Origin: UTCHB3 sp964531325
Lineage (GTDB): Bacteria > Bacteroidota > Ignavibacteria > Ignavibacteriales > Ignavibacteriaceae
Assembly (NCBI GenBank): GCA_964531325.1
Contig: CAZHCW010000002.1
Coordinates: forward strand, 210,012 to 274,011
Direction: 5' to 3'
DNA: 64,000 bases
Below, in pieces: positions 1-8,761 of this stretch. Within the stretch, counting starts at the first letter, position 1. Each line of letters opens with the position of its first letter. A model generated the notes under the pieces. The model did not search any database, was not told where the DNA came from, and worked only from the letters and a program-made list of their open reading frames with translations. The translations under genes were made by a program, and so were the position numbers.

Positions 1-1328
1 TCAGCCATGGTGGGGTAGTTGAAAGTGGTATTAATAAAGTAGTTGAGAGAATTTGCCTCACCTTTTTGAACCATAATTGCCTGTCCGATATGTATTATCT
101 CGCTTGCGTTTGTGCCAAAACAGTGTATTCCAAGAATTTCAAGAGTTTCTCTATGGAAAAGAATTTTTAACATACCGGTTTTATGTCCTGTAATCTGGGC
201 ACGGGCAAGGTGTCTGAAGAAAGAATGCCCCACTTCATAGGGAATTTTTTCCTGGGTCAATTCCCGTTCTGTTTTGCCGATTGAACTGATTTCAGGGATG
301 GTGTAAATTCCTGTTGGTATGTATGCCAGAAGTTGATGTTCACATTTTCCCTCGATAATGTGAGTAGCTGCATACCTGCCTTGATCGTAAGCTGCGCTTG
401 CAAGTGATGGAAAACCGCAAACATCTCCCACTGCATAGATGTTAGCAACTGCTGTTTGGTGTTTATCATTTATTTGAATCGATCCTCTTGAATCGGTGGG
501 AATTCCAAGGTTTTCAAGATTTAACGAGTTAGAATTTCCTGTTCGCCCTTGTGCCCAAAGAAGTACATCTGTCGTAATAACTTTATTTGATTCAAGATGA
601 ATTGAAACCGAGTCATCAGTTGCCTCAACTCTGGTATATTCTTCTTTGTTTCTAATTAACACGCCGTTCTCCCTCAAGTGATAGGAGAGTGCATCGTTTA
701 TCTCGTCATCCAAAAATGTGAGGAGTCGATCTCTTGTGTTAATAAGATTAACCTTAATTGAAAGTCCGCGGAAGATTGACGCATACTCACACCCAATTAC
801 GCCGGCACCATAAATGGCTATTGACCTGAAATTTAAAGGGGTTGTAAGAATTGTATCACTATCGAGAACTCTTGGACTTGAAAAATCGACATCGGGTGGG
901 TGATATGGTCTGGATCCTGTTGCAATTACAAAATTTTCAGCAGTGTATTTTTCAAATCCACCATTAGTAAGTTCTATTTCGAGTGTATGTTCATCTGCAA
1001 ATCTTGCCCAACCATTTATAACATCAACAAAATTTCGTCTGTAAAATCCCATCCTTAATTCAGTTTGTTGGTCAACCACTTTTTTAGTGCTGCCCAGAAC
1101 CTGTTGGTAAGTAACTCCCAAAGTAGAACCAATTTCAGCTATTCGTTGGATTTCCTGGCGCAGGCTTTTGCTGGGGATGGTCCCGGTGTGGGTGCAACTT
1201 CCACCAACTCTGGGGAAAGAATCAACCATGGCAACTTTTTTACCGGCTTTCACTAATTTCATGGCAGCCCCCTCACCACCGGGACCACTTCCGATTACTA
1301 TACAGTCAAAGTCATATTTATGGGACAT
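1..1328 (-). CDS. sthA: Soluble pyridine nucleotide transhydrogenase (Si-specific), 3' end cut by window
   Basis: I translated this gene directly. It starts at the ATG at 1328-1326 and stays open to base 1, giving about 442 residues of a family near 466. It is a cytoplasmic FAD enzyme of the dihydrolipoamide dehydrogenase superfamily that moves hydride between NADPH and NAD. The N-terminus has the FAD motif GSGPGGEGAA. The usual redox disulfide is replaced by CTHTGTIPSK with a single Cys, which separates SthA from true lipoamide dehydrogenases. A second dinucleotide motif GAGVIGCEYA and the FAD-binding AVGDVCGFPS follow. The C-terminal ASEIIHIGQAIM and NTTFNYPTMAE agree closely with the E. 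coli SthA end as I remember it. It diverges from the GHL10 gene at 1396, with 67 bases between them. Confidence 0.93.
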   Translation of the reverse strand, partial: MSHKYDFDCIVIGSGPGGEGAAMKLVKAGKKVAMVDSFPRVGGSCTHTGTIPSKSLRQEIQRIAEIGSTLGVTYQQVLGSTKKVVDQQTELRMGFYRRNFVDVINGWARFADEHTLEIELTNGGFEKYTAENFVIATGSRPYHPPDVDFSSPRVLDSDTILTTPLNFRSIAIYGAGVIGCEYASIFRGLSIKVNLINTRDRLLTFLDDEINDALSYHLRENGVLIRNKEEYTRVEATDDSVSIHLESNKVITTDVLLWAQGRTGNSNSLNLENLGIPTDSRGSIQINDKHQTAVANIYAVGDVCGFPSLASAAYDQGRYAATHIIEGKCEHQLLAYIPTGIYTIPEISSIGKTERELTQEKIPYEVGHSFFRHLARAQITGHKTGMLKILFHRETLEILGIHCFGTNASEIIHIGQAIMVQKGEANSLNYFINTTFNYPTMA

Positions 1329-1395
1329 CAATTATTCTCAATTGGATTAGAATTCTGTAATTTTGTATAGTCAATTTAAACATTTGAAATACTAT

Positions 1396-3306
1396 ATGCT
1401 AAAAAATCAAAAATATCATTTACAAATAAAACTCTTTGTACTGTCATTGTTTGTGTTGCTGTTGGCACCTCTCACGATATCGGGTCAAAACAAGGAATTT
1501 CGAGGGGTGAAACTGACGGATGTGGATAGTCAGGTGCTTTTCTCAGAGAAGTCCATTTCTGAAGCGATGGATCTTCTTGAACAGTTGAATATTAATGCAG
1601 TGATTCCGGTGGTCTGGAACGCCGGGGTTACCCAATACCCAAGTAAATTAGTTGACTCGCTTTTTGGGTTTCTTATTGATCCTGCCTTCACAGGCAGGGA
1701 TCCGTTGGAGACAGTGATTATCGAAGCCCACAGAGTGGGGATTGAAGTGTATCCCTGGTTTGAATATGGATTTTCATCATTTTATTCCGGTGGGACACCT
1801 CCTTATGGCGGGCATATTTTGCAACAATACCCGGATTGGGCTGCAAGAAGTTTAAATGGTGATATTTGTGTAAAAAATGGATTTGACTGGATGTCGGGAA
1901 TAAATCCGGATGTACAAAATTTTATTATTGGATTGACAACCGAGGTAATCAGAAATTATGATATAGATGGAATCGAATATTCTGATCGTATGCCGGCGTT
2001 ACCGGTGGAATGTGGCTATGATTCTGTAACTGTGGAGCTATATAAAATGGATCACGGTGGCCAGTTACCTCCGGCAAATTTTTACGATAACGATTGGAAA
2101 CGGTGGCGTGCAAACAAGTTGAATGATTTTTACAGTAGGGTGCGTGACAGGGTTAAAATTTTGGACGAAAATTTATTTGTGGCCTCTTCACCAAGCGTTT
2201 ACCCATGGGCTTATGATCAGTATTTACAAGATTCAAAAACATGGGTTAATTCCGGAATTGTCGATCAATTTTTACCGCAACTCTATCGCTATTCAATTGT
2301 CGATTACATTTATGAACTAAACAGTTCATTGTCACATATTGACCCGCAAAAGAAAGATATCACTTTTGCCGGTGTTCTGATGAATGTTGGAAGTTATACC
2401 ATTGAACCACAATTCCTTATACAATCCCTGCAAACCAATCGTAATGCTGGAGTAAAAGGGGAGGGATTCTTTTTTTATGAAGGATTAAGACGCGACAACT
2501 TTCGTCTCGCAGATACACTCCGTTCAACTTTTTACACCCAACCCGCTACGATGCCGGGGAGAGAGTATAATCGGAGACCAAAGGGTCTTCTTGTTAGTGA
2601 GGATTCAACAAATGTTGTGAAATCGGGTACATGGGAATCTTTGCCTGTGCCGGGTTTTAGAGGAGGGATAGTTAGAACCGGAAGTTCCAATCCCGCTTCA
2701 TTGGAATATAACTACGATATTCCTGCAGACGGTTTCTACAATCTTTATACCTATCTGATTCCAAGTTTTTCATTCGCCCCGGATGTAAAATATAAGATAA
2801 AAACAAAACACGGTGACACGATTGTAAGCGTTAACCAGCAAAGTCCGGGGAAACAAGGTTGGTACCATCTCGGCAGTTATGAATTGTCGAAAGGCAAAAA
2901 AACGGTTTTTACATTAAATAATGATGGAATTCCGAACGGAAAATATGTGATGTCTGACGCCGGATTATTGTTAATCGACAGAAAAAAGTCGCCTGATGTT
3001 GTCGTTTCATCATCTGAAGAAGTTGCCTCTTCTATAATCCCGACAAAGTTTGAAGTCTTTAACAATTTCCCAAATCCTTTTAATCCGGAGACCGTAGTGG
3101 CTTTCAGACTGTCGGAGGCAAATCAAGTTAAAATATCAATTTATAATCAGTTAGGCGAACTCATCGAACAGATTGGGTTGGGAGAATTAGTGGCAGGAGA
3201 ACATCAATTTAAGTGGAATGCTGAAAGGCTCCCAAGCGGCGTGTATTTTATCAAATTGGAATCGGGTGTCAATTCTGTAGTTCTAAAAACTCTTTTACTT
3301 AAATAG
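1396..3306 (+). CDS. Secreted GHL10-family (DUF187) glycosyl hydrolase-like protein with T9SS sorting domain
   Basis: The 636-aa protein probably acts on a polysaccharide outside the cell. I chose the ATG at 1396 because it gives a compact signal peptide (MLKNQKYHLQIKLFVLSLFV, ending near SGQ). An in-frame TTG at 1363 would add 11 residues. Residues about 35-330 match the GHL10 fold: RGVKLTDVDS, then PVVWNAGVTQYPS, and later DGIEYSDRMPAL. Residues about 420-540 resemble a golvesin/Xly carbohydrate-binding-like beta module. The last 80 residues are a type A sorting domain (NFPNPFNPETVVAF, ending in a hydrophobic strand and Lys), so export by T9SS is expected. Substrate cannot be deduced. Confidence 0.82.
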   Translation: MLKNQKYHLQIKLFVLSLFVLLLAPLTISGQNKEFRGVKLTDVDSQVLFSEKSISEAMDLLEQLNINAVIPVVWNAGVTQYPSKLVDSLFGFLIDPAFTGRDPLETVIIEAHRVGIEVYPWFEYGFSSFYSGGTPPYGGHILQQYPDWAARSLNGDICVKNGFDWMSGINPDVQNFIIGLTTEVIRNYDIDGIEYSDRMPALPVECGYDSVTVELYKMDHGGQLPPANFYDNDWKRWRANKLNDFYSRVRDRVKILDENLFVASSPSVYPWAYDQYLQDSKTWVNSGIVDQFLPQLYRYSIVDYIYELNSSLSHIDPQKKDITFAGVLMNVGSYTIEPQFLIQSLQTNRNAGVKGEGFFFYEGLRRDNFRLADTLRSTFYTQPATMPGREYNRRPKGLLVSEDSTNVVKSGTWESLPVPGFRGGIVRTGSSNPASLEYNYDIPADGFYNLYTYLIPSFSFAPDVKYKIKTKHGDTIVSVNQQSPGKQGWYHLGSYELSKGKKTVFTLNNDGIPNGKYVMSDAGLLLIDRKKSPDVVVSSSEEVASSIIPTKFEVFNNFPNPFNPETVVAFRLSEANQVKISIYNQLGELIEQIGLGELVAGEHQFKWNAERLPSGVYFIKLESGVNSVVLKTLLLK

Positions 3307-3394
3307 ATGGCAATAATTAATGACCTCATTGCACAAAAACAGTTAAACACTCATTCACTATATTGAGCCCTTAAAAATTAAAAAAGTTGAGGAA

Positions 3395-5413
3395 ATGGAA
3401 GACCTAAGAGAAAAAATCAACAGTTGTGACAAAAATATTATTAATCTCCTTGCCGAGCGACGCAAACTAAGTATGGAGGTAGTGAAGAGAAAAGATTTGA
3501 CAGGAAGTCCAATAAGAGATGTTGAGAGGGAGAAATCCCTGCTGCAAAACTGTATTAGTTTGGGGAAAGAAGTTGGGCTAGAACCCACATACATTACAAG
3601 AATTTTTCATGAAATAGTAGAAGATTCAATAAGACTTCAACAATCTTATATTCATAAAATAGGTGCTGCAAATGATGCCGGTGAGATCAGGGTTGCAATA
3701 CAGGGTATTGAAGGATCTTTCAGCCATATTGCCGCAAACAAGTTTTTTTCAAACAGAAATAAACAACTTGTTTTTGTAAGTAAGTTGACTTTTGAAGATG
3801 TTGTAAAAGCCGTTGAAGATCAGGAGGCTGACTATGCCATGCTTCCTGTGGAGAATACAACTTCGGGCAATATTAATGATGTGTATGATGCTTTAATGCG
3901 TTCTTCAGTTTCAATCATTGGTGAAGAAAAATTGAGAGTTAAACAAAACCTGATTGGGATAGCAAAAGTTGATCTGAACTCAATTAAAAAAGTTTATGCC
4001 CACCATCAGGCTGCAGCTCAGAGTAGCAAATTTCTTGAAACGCTTCCAAATGCCCGTATTGAAAACATGAACGATACAGCACTCTCAGTGCAAAGGGTGA
4101 AAGAAGAAGGGAACATCGAATTCGCTGCAATTGCCAGTGAGCAAGCCGCTGAAGCTTTTGGAATGGTTATTTTAAAGGAAGATATAGCAAACAGAAAAGA
4201 GAACTACACTCGTTTTGTAATTGCTTCAAAAAAACCATCTTCTGTAGATCTGAGAATTCCGGCTAAGACATCAATTGTTCTTGCGACCGCTCAAAAGCCG
4301 GGTGCATTGGTTGAGGCACTTCTTGTATTTAACAAGTACGGGATCAACATGACAAAAATTCAGTCCCGACCCGTTCCCGGAAACCAGTGGGAAGAGATGT
4401 TCTATATCGATTTTGAAGGAAATATTGAAGATGATAAAGTAAGTTTGATGCTCGATGAACTCGGGAAAAATTCTAGATTTTTTAAACTCTTTGGAAGTTA
4501 TCCTCTTAACGATATTGAAAAAACCAGTGTTTCACCGGAAACATCAATTGAACAGCGCGAGAAAATTACTGTATCGGAGCCAGAATCAGTTGTTGAAAAA
4601 ATTCCAACGCAAAAAAAATCGTCTCCCTATAAACTTGCGGGAAGAGATTATAAAAGTGAGGATACGGTAATTGATATCAAGGGAGTTAAGATTGGCGGTG
4701 AAAATTTTGTTGTTATAGGCGGACCTTGTTCGGTGGAATCACAGGAACAGATATTTGAGTGTGCAAGAGAATTGAAACAGACCAATGGTCAAATTCTCAG
4801 AGGAGGTTGTTTTAAACCCAGAACCAATCCCTATGCATTTATGGGGCTCGGTTACGATGGACTAAAACTGCTCGTTGAAGCGGGTAAGGTTTACGACTTG
4901 CCTGTGGTAACCGAGGTTCTCTCGATTAATCAGGTTGAAGAAGTAGCAAAGTATTCTGACATCTTGCAAATTGGTGCGCGAAATATGCAGAATTTTTCCC
5001 TGTTAATCGAAGTTGGTAAAACACACAGACCCGTTCTGCTAAAAAGAGGGTTGATGTCATCGATTGAAGAACTGCTAAGTGCTGCCGAATATATTCTCGC
5101 TCAAGGGAATAGACAGGTGATTCTATGTGAGAGAGGCATAAGAACATTTGAGACAGCTACCCGAAACACACTCGACTTGAGTGCCATTCCAGTTCTTAAA
5201 GAATTGACCCATCTCCCGATAATTGTTGATCCTTCCCACGCAGTGGGGCACAGGGACAAAGTAACTCCGCTTGCAAAAGCAGCAAAAGCTGTTGGTGCTC
5301 ATGGAATTATGGTGGAATTTCACCCCGAACCCGATAAAGCTCTCAGTGATGCACAACAATCGATGGATTTTAATCAGTTCAGAAAGATGATGCAGGAATT
5401 GGAAAAAATCTGA
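3395..5413 (+). CDS. pheA-aroF: Fusion enzyme: chorismate mutase - prephenate dehydratase - ACT - DAHP synthase
   Basis: This is one uninterrupted 672-aa reading frame. Residues 1-88 are an AroQ chorismate mutase. Every catalytic residue of the E. coli PheA mutase has a counterpart here: R5, R22, K33, D42, R45, E46 and Q82. Residues about 93-280 are prephenate dehydratase with the TRF motif (ENYTRFVIAS). Residues about 285-370 are an ACT domain with GALV and QSRP, where E. coli has ESRP. After a charged Ser/Thr/Glu-rich linker, residues about 410-672 are a Bacillus-type DAHP synthase (GPCSVES, GGCFKPRTNPYAF, QIGARNMQN, DPSHAVGHRD). The protein would carry out the first step of the shikimate pathway and two steps toward phenylpyruvate. 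Phenylalanine feedback through the ACT domain is likely. Confidence 0.95.
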   Translation: MEDLREKINSCDKNIINLLAERRKLSMEVVKRKDLTGSPIRDVEREKSLLQNCISLGKEVGLEPTYITRIFHEIVEDSIRLQQSYIHKIGAANDAGEIRVAIQGIEGSFSHIAANKFFSNRNKQLVFVSKLTFEDVVKAVEDQEADYAMLPVENTTSGNINDVYDALMRSSVSIIGEEKLRVKQNLIGIAKVDLNSIKKVYAHHQAAAQSSKFLETLPNARIENMNDTALSVQRVKEEGNIEFAAIASEQAAEAFGMVILKEDIANRKENYTRFVIASKKPSSVDLRIPAKTSIVLATAQKPGALVEALLVFNKYGINMTKIQSRPVPGNQWEEMFYIDFEGNIEDDKVSLMLDELGKNSRFFKLFGSYPLNDIEKTSVSPETSIEQREKITVSEPESVVEKIPTQKKSSPYKLAGRDYKSEDTVIDIKGVKIGGENFVVIGGPCSVESQEQIFECARELKQTNGQILRGGCFKPRTNPYAFMGLGYDGLKLLVEAGKVYDLPVVTEVLSINQVEEVAKYSDILQIGARNMQNFSLLIEVGKTHRPVLLKRGLMSSIEELLSAAEYILAQGNRQVILCERGIRTFETATRNTLDLSAIPVLKELTHLPIIVDPSHAVGHRDKVTPLAKAAKAVGAHGIMVEFHPEPDKALSDAQQSMDFNQFRKMMQELEKI

Positions 5414-5432
5414 CATGGTCACAATATTACAT

Positions 5433-5466
5433 AAAAGCTGTCTTATAAATAAAGGCAGCTTTTTTT
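5433..5466 (+). terminator. Rho-independent terminator after the chorismate mutase fusion gene
   Basis: AAAAGCTGTC (5433-5442) pairs with GGCAGCTTTT (5454-5463) with one G-T wobble and an 11-base loop, and the 3' arm runs into a tract of T. It lies 20 bases after the stop codon and before the ABC operon. Confidence 0.82.
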
Positions 5467-5527
5467 GTTTTTAGCTGTGGAATTAAATAAGTAACTGTTC
5501 TGTTTCTTAAATAAAACAGGAATAGCT

Positions 5528-6217
5528 TTGTATTATATCGAGATCAAAAATATTAACAAAAGTTTTAGTGAAGGAGACACGGTCCACAAAGTGCTGGATG
5601 ATGTGAATCTGCATCTAAACGAGGGAGAACTCACTATTCTGTTAGGCAGGAGCGGTTCAGGCAAATCAACACTTCTGAACTTACTAAGTGGAATTGATAT
5701 ACCCGATTCAGGCCAAATATTCCTAAATTCAACAGAAATCACTCTGCTAAAAGAACCAGAAAGAACCATTTTCAGAAGAAAAAATGTAGGATTTATTTTC
5801 CAATTTTTTAATCTGATACCAACACTTTCAGTAATTGAAAATCTTCATTTGGCTCTGGAGTTAACCGACAATTTCACAAAAGAGGGGAAAGAGAGAGCAA
5901 TATTTCTCTTAAATGAAGTTGGTCTCTATGAGAGGAGAAACAGCTATCCAGATGTCCTTTCTGGAGGTGAACAACAGCGGATTGCGATAGCGAGGGCACT
6001 TGTTCACAATCCGGGTATAATTCTTGCCGATGAACCCACAGGAAATCTTGACTTTAAAACCGCAGATAAAGTTATAGAAATATTGGATGATCTGGTTAAG
6101 AAGAGCGGCAAAACGATGGTGATGGCAACCCATAGCAGAGAACTTACCGGACTTGCTGACAGGATCATTGAATTTAAGGGTAAATCTATCAATGTATCCT
6201 CACAGAGGCAAAGTTGA
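5528..6217 (+). CDS. ABC transporter ATP-binding protein (AttE/LolD/MacB type)
   Basis: This 229-aa ATPase belongs to the LolD/MacB-like group that drives FtsX-type permeases. It shows Walker A GRSGSGKST, the Q-loop FIFQFFNLIP, signature LSGGEQQRIAIARAL, Walker B GIILADEPTGNLD and switch His (MATHSRE). The start is a TTG preceded at good spacing by an AGGA ribosome site (about 5518-5521); no in-frame ATG lies nearby. Its stop overlaps the TTG start of the permease (TTGA at 6214-6217), so the two are probably translationally coupled. With the following permease and AttH-like gene it resembles the AttEFGH system. Confidence 0.9.
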   Translation: MYYIEIKNINKSFSEGDTVHKVLDDVNLHLNEGELTILLGRSGSGKSTLLNLLSGIDIPDSGQIFLNSTEITLLKEPERTIFRRKNVGFIFQFFNLIPTLSVIENLHLALELTDNFTKEGKERAIFLLNEVGLYERRNSYPDVLSGGEQQRIAIARALVHNPGIILADEPTGNLDFKTADKVIEILDDLVKKSGKTMVMATHSRELTGLADRIIEFKGKSINVSSQRQS

Positions 6218-8760
6218 TCTCTTTATTCCAAAAAGCAGGGCTTCGTTATCTCTTTACTCATCCCTGGCAAACATTTTTATCGTCACTCGGAATAATGCTC
6301 GGCGTTGCTGTAATTCTTTCCATCGATATAGCAAATGAAAGTTCCGGAAAAGCATTTGATATTTCGATGGAGGCAGTTACCGGCAAGGCAACACACCGAC
6401 TGAGCAACAGAGAAGGTGATATAGCCCTCTCTTCTTACATAAAATTACGAAAAAATGCAGGAATTAAAATTTCAGCACCTGTTATCGAAGAGAATGTAAA
6501 AGTTCTAATTGGTGACGGCTTTACTGCTACATTTCTGGGACTTGATCCTTTCTCAGAACAAGAATTTAGAAATTTTGTATCTGCGGATTTAACGGGTGAC
6601 AACACAGAACTGACGCAACTTCTCTCTTCTTCAAACAAAGTTTTAATTCCTGAATCGTTTGCTCGGGAGGCAAAAATAGAAACAGGAGATACACTAATAC
6701 TAAAGTGGGGTGATGGTTTTTTAAGTGTGGTTTGTGCCGGATTCATTAAATCGAACGAAGATATTTCAGGGAACAGTATTGAACAGTTTATAATTTCTGA
6801 CATAGAAACAGCTCGAAAATTATTTAAAAAGGGGAACTTTGTAAGTTATATCGATCTAATCCTTGCTCCGGCCGAAATAGACAGAATAAATAAAATTATT
6901 TTACCGGACCCCACTCTTCAACTGACAACCGGCCAAAAAAGTAATGAAACAGCCAAATTGATGACAGAAGCATTCAGACTTAACCTCAATGCAATGAGTC
7001 TTTTGGCGTTGATTGTTGGTCTTTTCCTCATATATAATGCCATGACATTCTCTGTAGTTCAGCGACGCAGACTGCTCGCGCTTTTAAGGGCAGCCGGAGT
7101 AACAAGAAAAGATATTTTTATTCAAGTAATGGCAGAATCTATTTTCATTGCCTCAATTGGGACGATTGGTGGAATTGTTGGAGGAATATTTCTCGGTAAG
7201 ATCATGCTCGGATTTGTAACGCAAAGTTTAAATGATCTCTATTTTGTTACCACAGTTCAAACCGTAATACTATCACCGATGATTATTCTAAAGGCAAGTA
7301 TCGCAGGAGTGGGAGGAACAATAATCGCTGCAATGTTTCCGGCATATGAAGCTGCACAAACTTCACCGGGTGTTTCATTAAAAAGATCATCTGTGGAGAC
7401 AAAACTTAAAAGGAGAATTTTATTATTCACCATAATCTCTTTCGTACTTCTAACCGTAGGTATCATAATTTTAACTTTTAGTGGTACCGGAATATTCGTT
7501 GGGTACTTTGGGATTTTCCTCTTGATAATTGCTTTTGCACTTCAGACTCCGGCGGTAATAACCGTTTTTGTTAAAGTCATTGAACCGATTATCAAAAAAA
7601 TGATGGGGAATACAGGAAAAATCGGGGTACGCGGAGTAACAGCCAATATGAGCAGAACATCAGTGGCGATTGCAGCTTTGGCGATCTCAGTTTCGGCGAC
7701 TATCGGGGTTTCCACTATGATTAGTTCGTTTAGAGGCACAGTAGTCGACTGGCTTGAACAAACTCTTGTTGCAGATGTGTTTGTATCGTCACAAGGGCTT
7801 GTATCGCGTAAAAATGAGGCTGTTCTCGACACATCGCTTATTCAGAAATTTTTGATGGTTGATGGAGTGAAGACTCTTGACTTTTATTCGGAAGGAGCAG
7901 GGACAATAAATGAAAAACCTGTTGAAGTATTTGGTTCACACATAGATACCCGGAATGAGAGCAGATTTAATCTGAAAGAGGGAAATCCGGAAACTGCGTG
8001 GGGAGAGATAAGGGGAGGTACAGGAGTTTTGATGACTGAAACTTTTGCTTACAAATGGAATTACAAAGTTGGTGATCAATTTACACTTAAATCACCTGTC
8101 GGAGACTTGAAACTGAAGGTTTCAGCAATCTATTTCGACTACAGTTCTGATGTAGGACATATCGCAATCGACTATAACCACTTTAAAAAATATTGGGTCA
8201 ACCATAAAATATCAGGAATTGGTGTTTACCTTGACAACAAAGCAGATATTACAATCATTCAAAGAAAATTGAGATCGCTTTTCCCTGAAGAAAGTTCTGT
8301 CTCAATCCGGTTAAACAAAGATTTGCGTGACTATTCAATCGAAATTTTTGATCGAACATTTGTTGTCGCAGGGTTGCTCCATATTTTATCTGTAATTGTT
8401 GCTTTTATCGGTGTATTCAGTGCACTTATGTCAATACAGCTCGAAAAGGAGAAAGAGATGGGAATTTTAAGAGCTACCGGGCTAACTCCGGGTCAAATGT
8501 TAAAAATGATATCAGTTCAAACTTTTACAATTGGATTAATTGCAGCTTTTATCGCCATACCCTTGGGTTTGGTTCTTGCATACTGCTTGATTTATGTGAT
8601 AAACCTGAGGTCTTTCGGCTGGACCATGCAGATGTCGATTGACCCCGTCGTGCTAATACAAGCAATCATAATTGCAGTATCGGCCTCACTCCTCGCAGGT
8701 CTTTATCCTGCCTGGAAAATGTCAGTTACTCTGCCCGCAAAATCACTGAGAGACGAATAA
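6214..8760 (+). CDS. ABC permease with two FtsX-type domains (fused AttF/AttG-like)
   Basis: The 848-aa integral membrane protein has two FtsX/MacB-type halves. The first half has an N-terminal membrane helix near residues 13-33, a periplasmic domain, and helices from about 255 to 360 around ERRRLLALLRAAG-like sequence (QRRRLLALLRAAGVTRKDIF). The second half begins with another helix near 495-515, a periplasmic domain, and a C-terminal FtsX block from about 715 (EKEKEMGILRATGLTPGQML). Such a double-length permease is equivalent to two separate permease genes. The TTG start at 6214 overlaps the ATPase stop and is preceded by GAGG. The likely role is moving a lipid or lipoprotein-type substrate out of the inner membrane; the substrate is unknown. 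Confidence 0.87.
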   Translation: MISLFQKAGLRYLFTHPWQTFLSSLGIMLGVAVILSIDIANESSGKAFDISMEAVTGKATHRLSNREGDIALSSYIKLRKNAGIKISAPVIEENVKVLIGDGFTATFLGLDPFSEQEFRNFVSADLTGDNTELTQLLSSSNKVLIPESFAREAKIETGDTLILKWGDGFLSVVCAGFIKSNEDISGNSIEQFIISDIETARKLFKKGNFVSYIDLILAPAEIDRINKIILPDPTLQLTTGQKSNETAKLMTEAFRLNLNAMSLLALIVGLFLIYNAMTFSVVQRRRLLALLRAAGVTRKDIFIQVMAESIFIASIGTIGGIVGGIFLGKIMLGFVTQSLNDLYFVTTVQTVILSPMIILKASIAGVGGTIIAAMFPAYEAAQTSPGVSLKRSSVETKLKRRILLFTIISFVLLTVGIIILTFSGTGIFVGYFGIFLLIIAFALQTPAVITVFVKVIEPIIKKMMGNTGKIGVRGVTANMSRTSVAIAALAISVSATIGVSTMISSFRGTVVDWLEQTLVADVFVSSQGLVSRKNEAVLDTSLIQKFLMVDGVKTLDFYSEGAGTINEKPVEVFGSHIDTRNESRFNLKEGNPETAWGEIRGGTGVLMTETFAYKWNYKVGDQFTLKSPVGDLKLKVSAIYFDYSSDVGHIAIDYNHFKKYWVNHKISGIGVYLDNKADITIIQRKLRSLFPEESSVSIRLNKDLRDYSIEIFDRTFVVAGLLHILSVIVAFIGVFSALMSIQLEKEKEMGILRATGLTPGQMLKMISVQTFTIGLIAAFIAIPLGLVLAYCLIYVINLRSFGWTMQMSIDPVVLIQAIIIAVSASLLAGLYPAWKMSVTLPAKSLRDE

Positions 8761-8761
8761 T

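Noticed and set aside
1..1328. Dihydrolipoamide dehydrogenase
   Set aside because: The redox-active second Cys is absent (CTHTGT) and the C-terminal sequence matches SthA.
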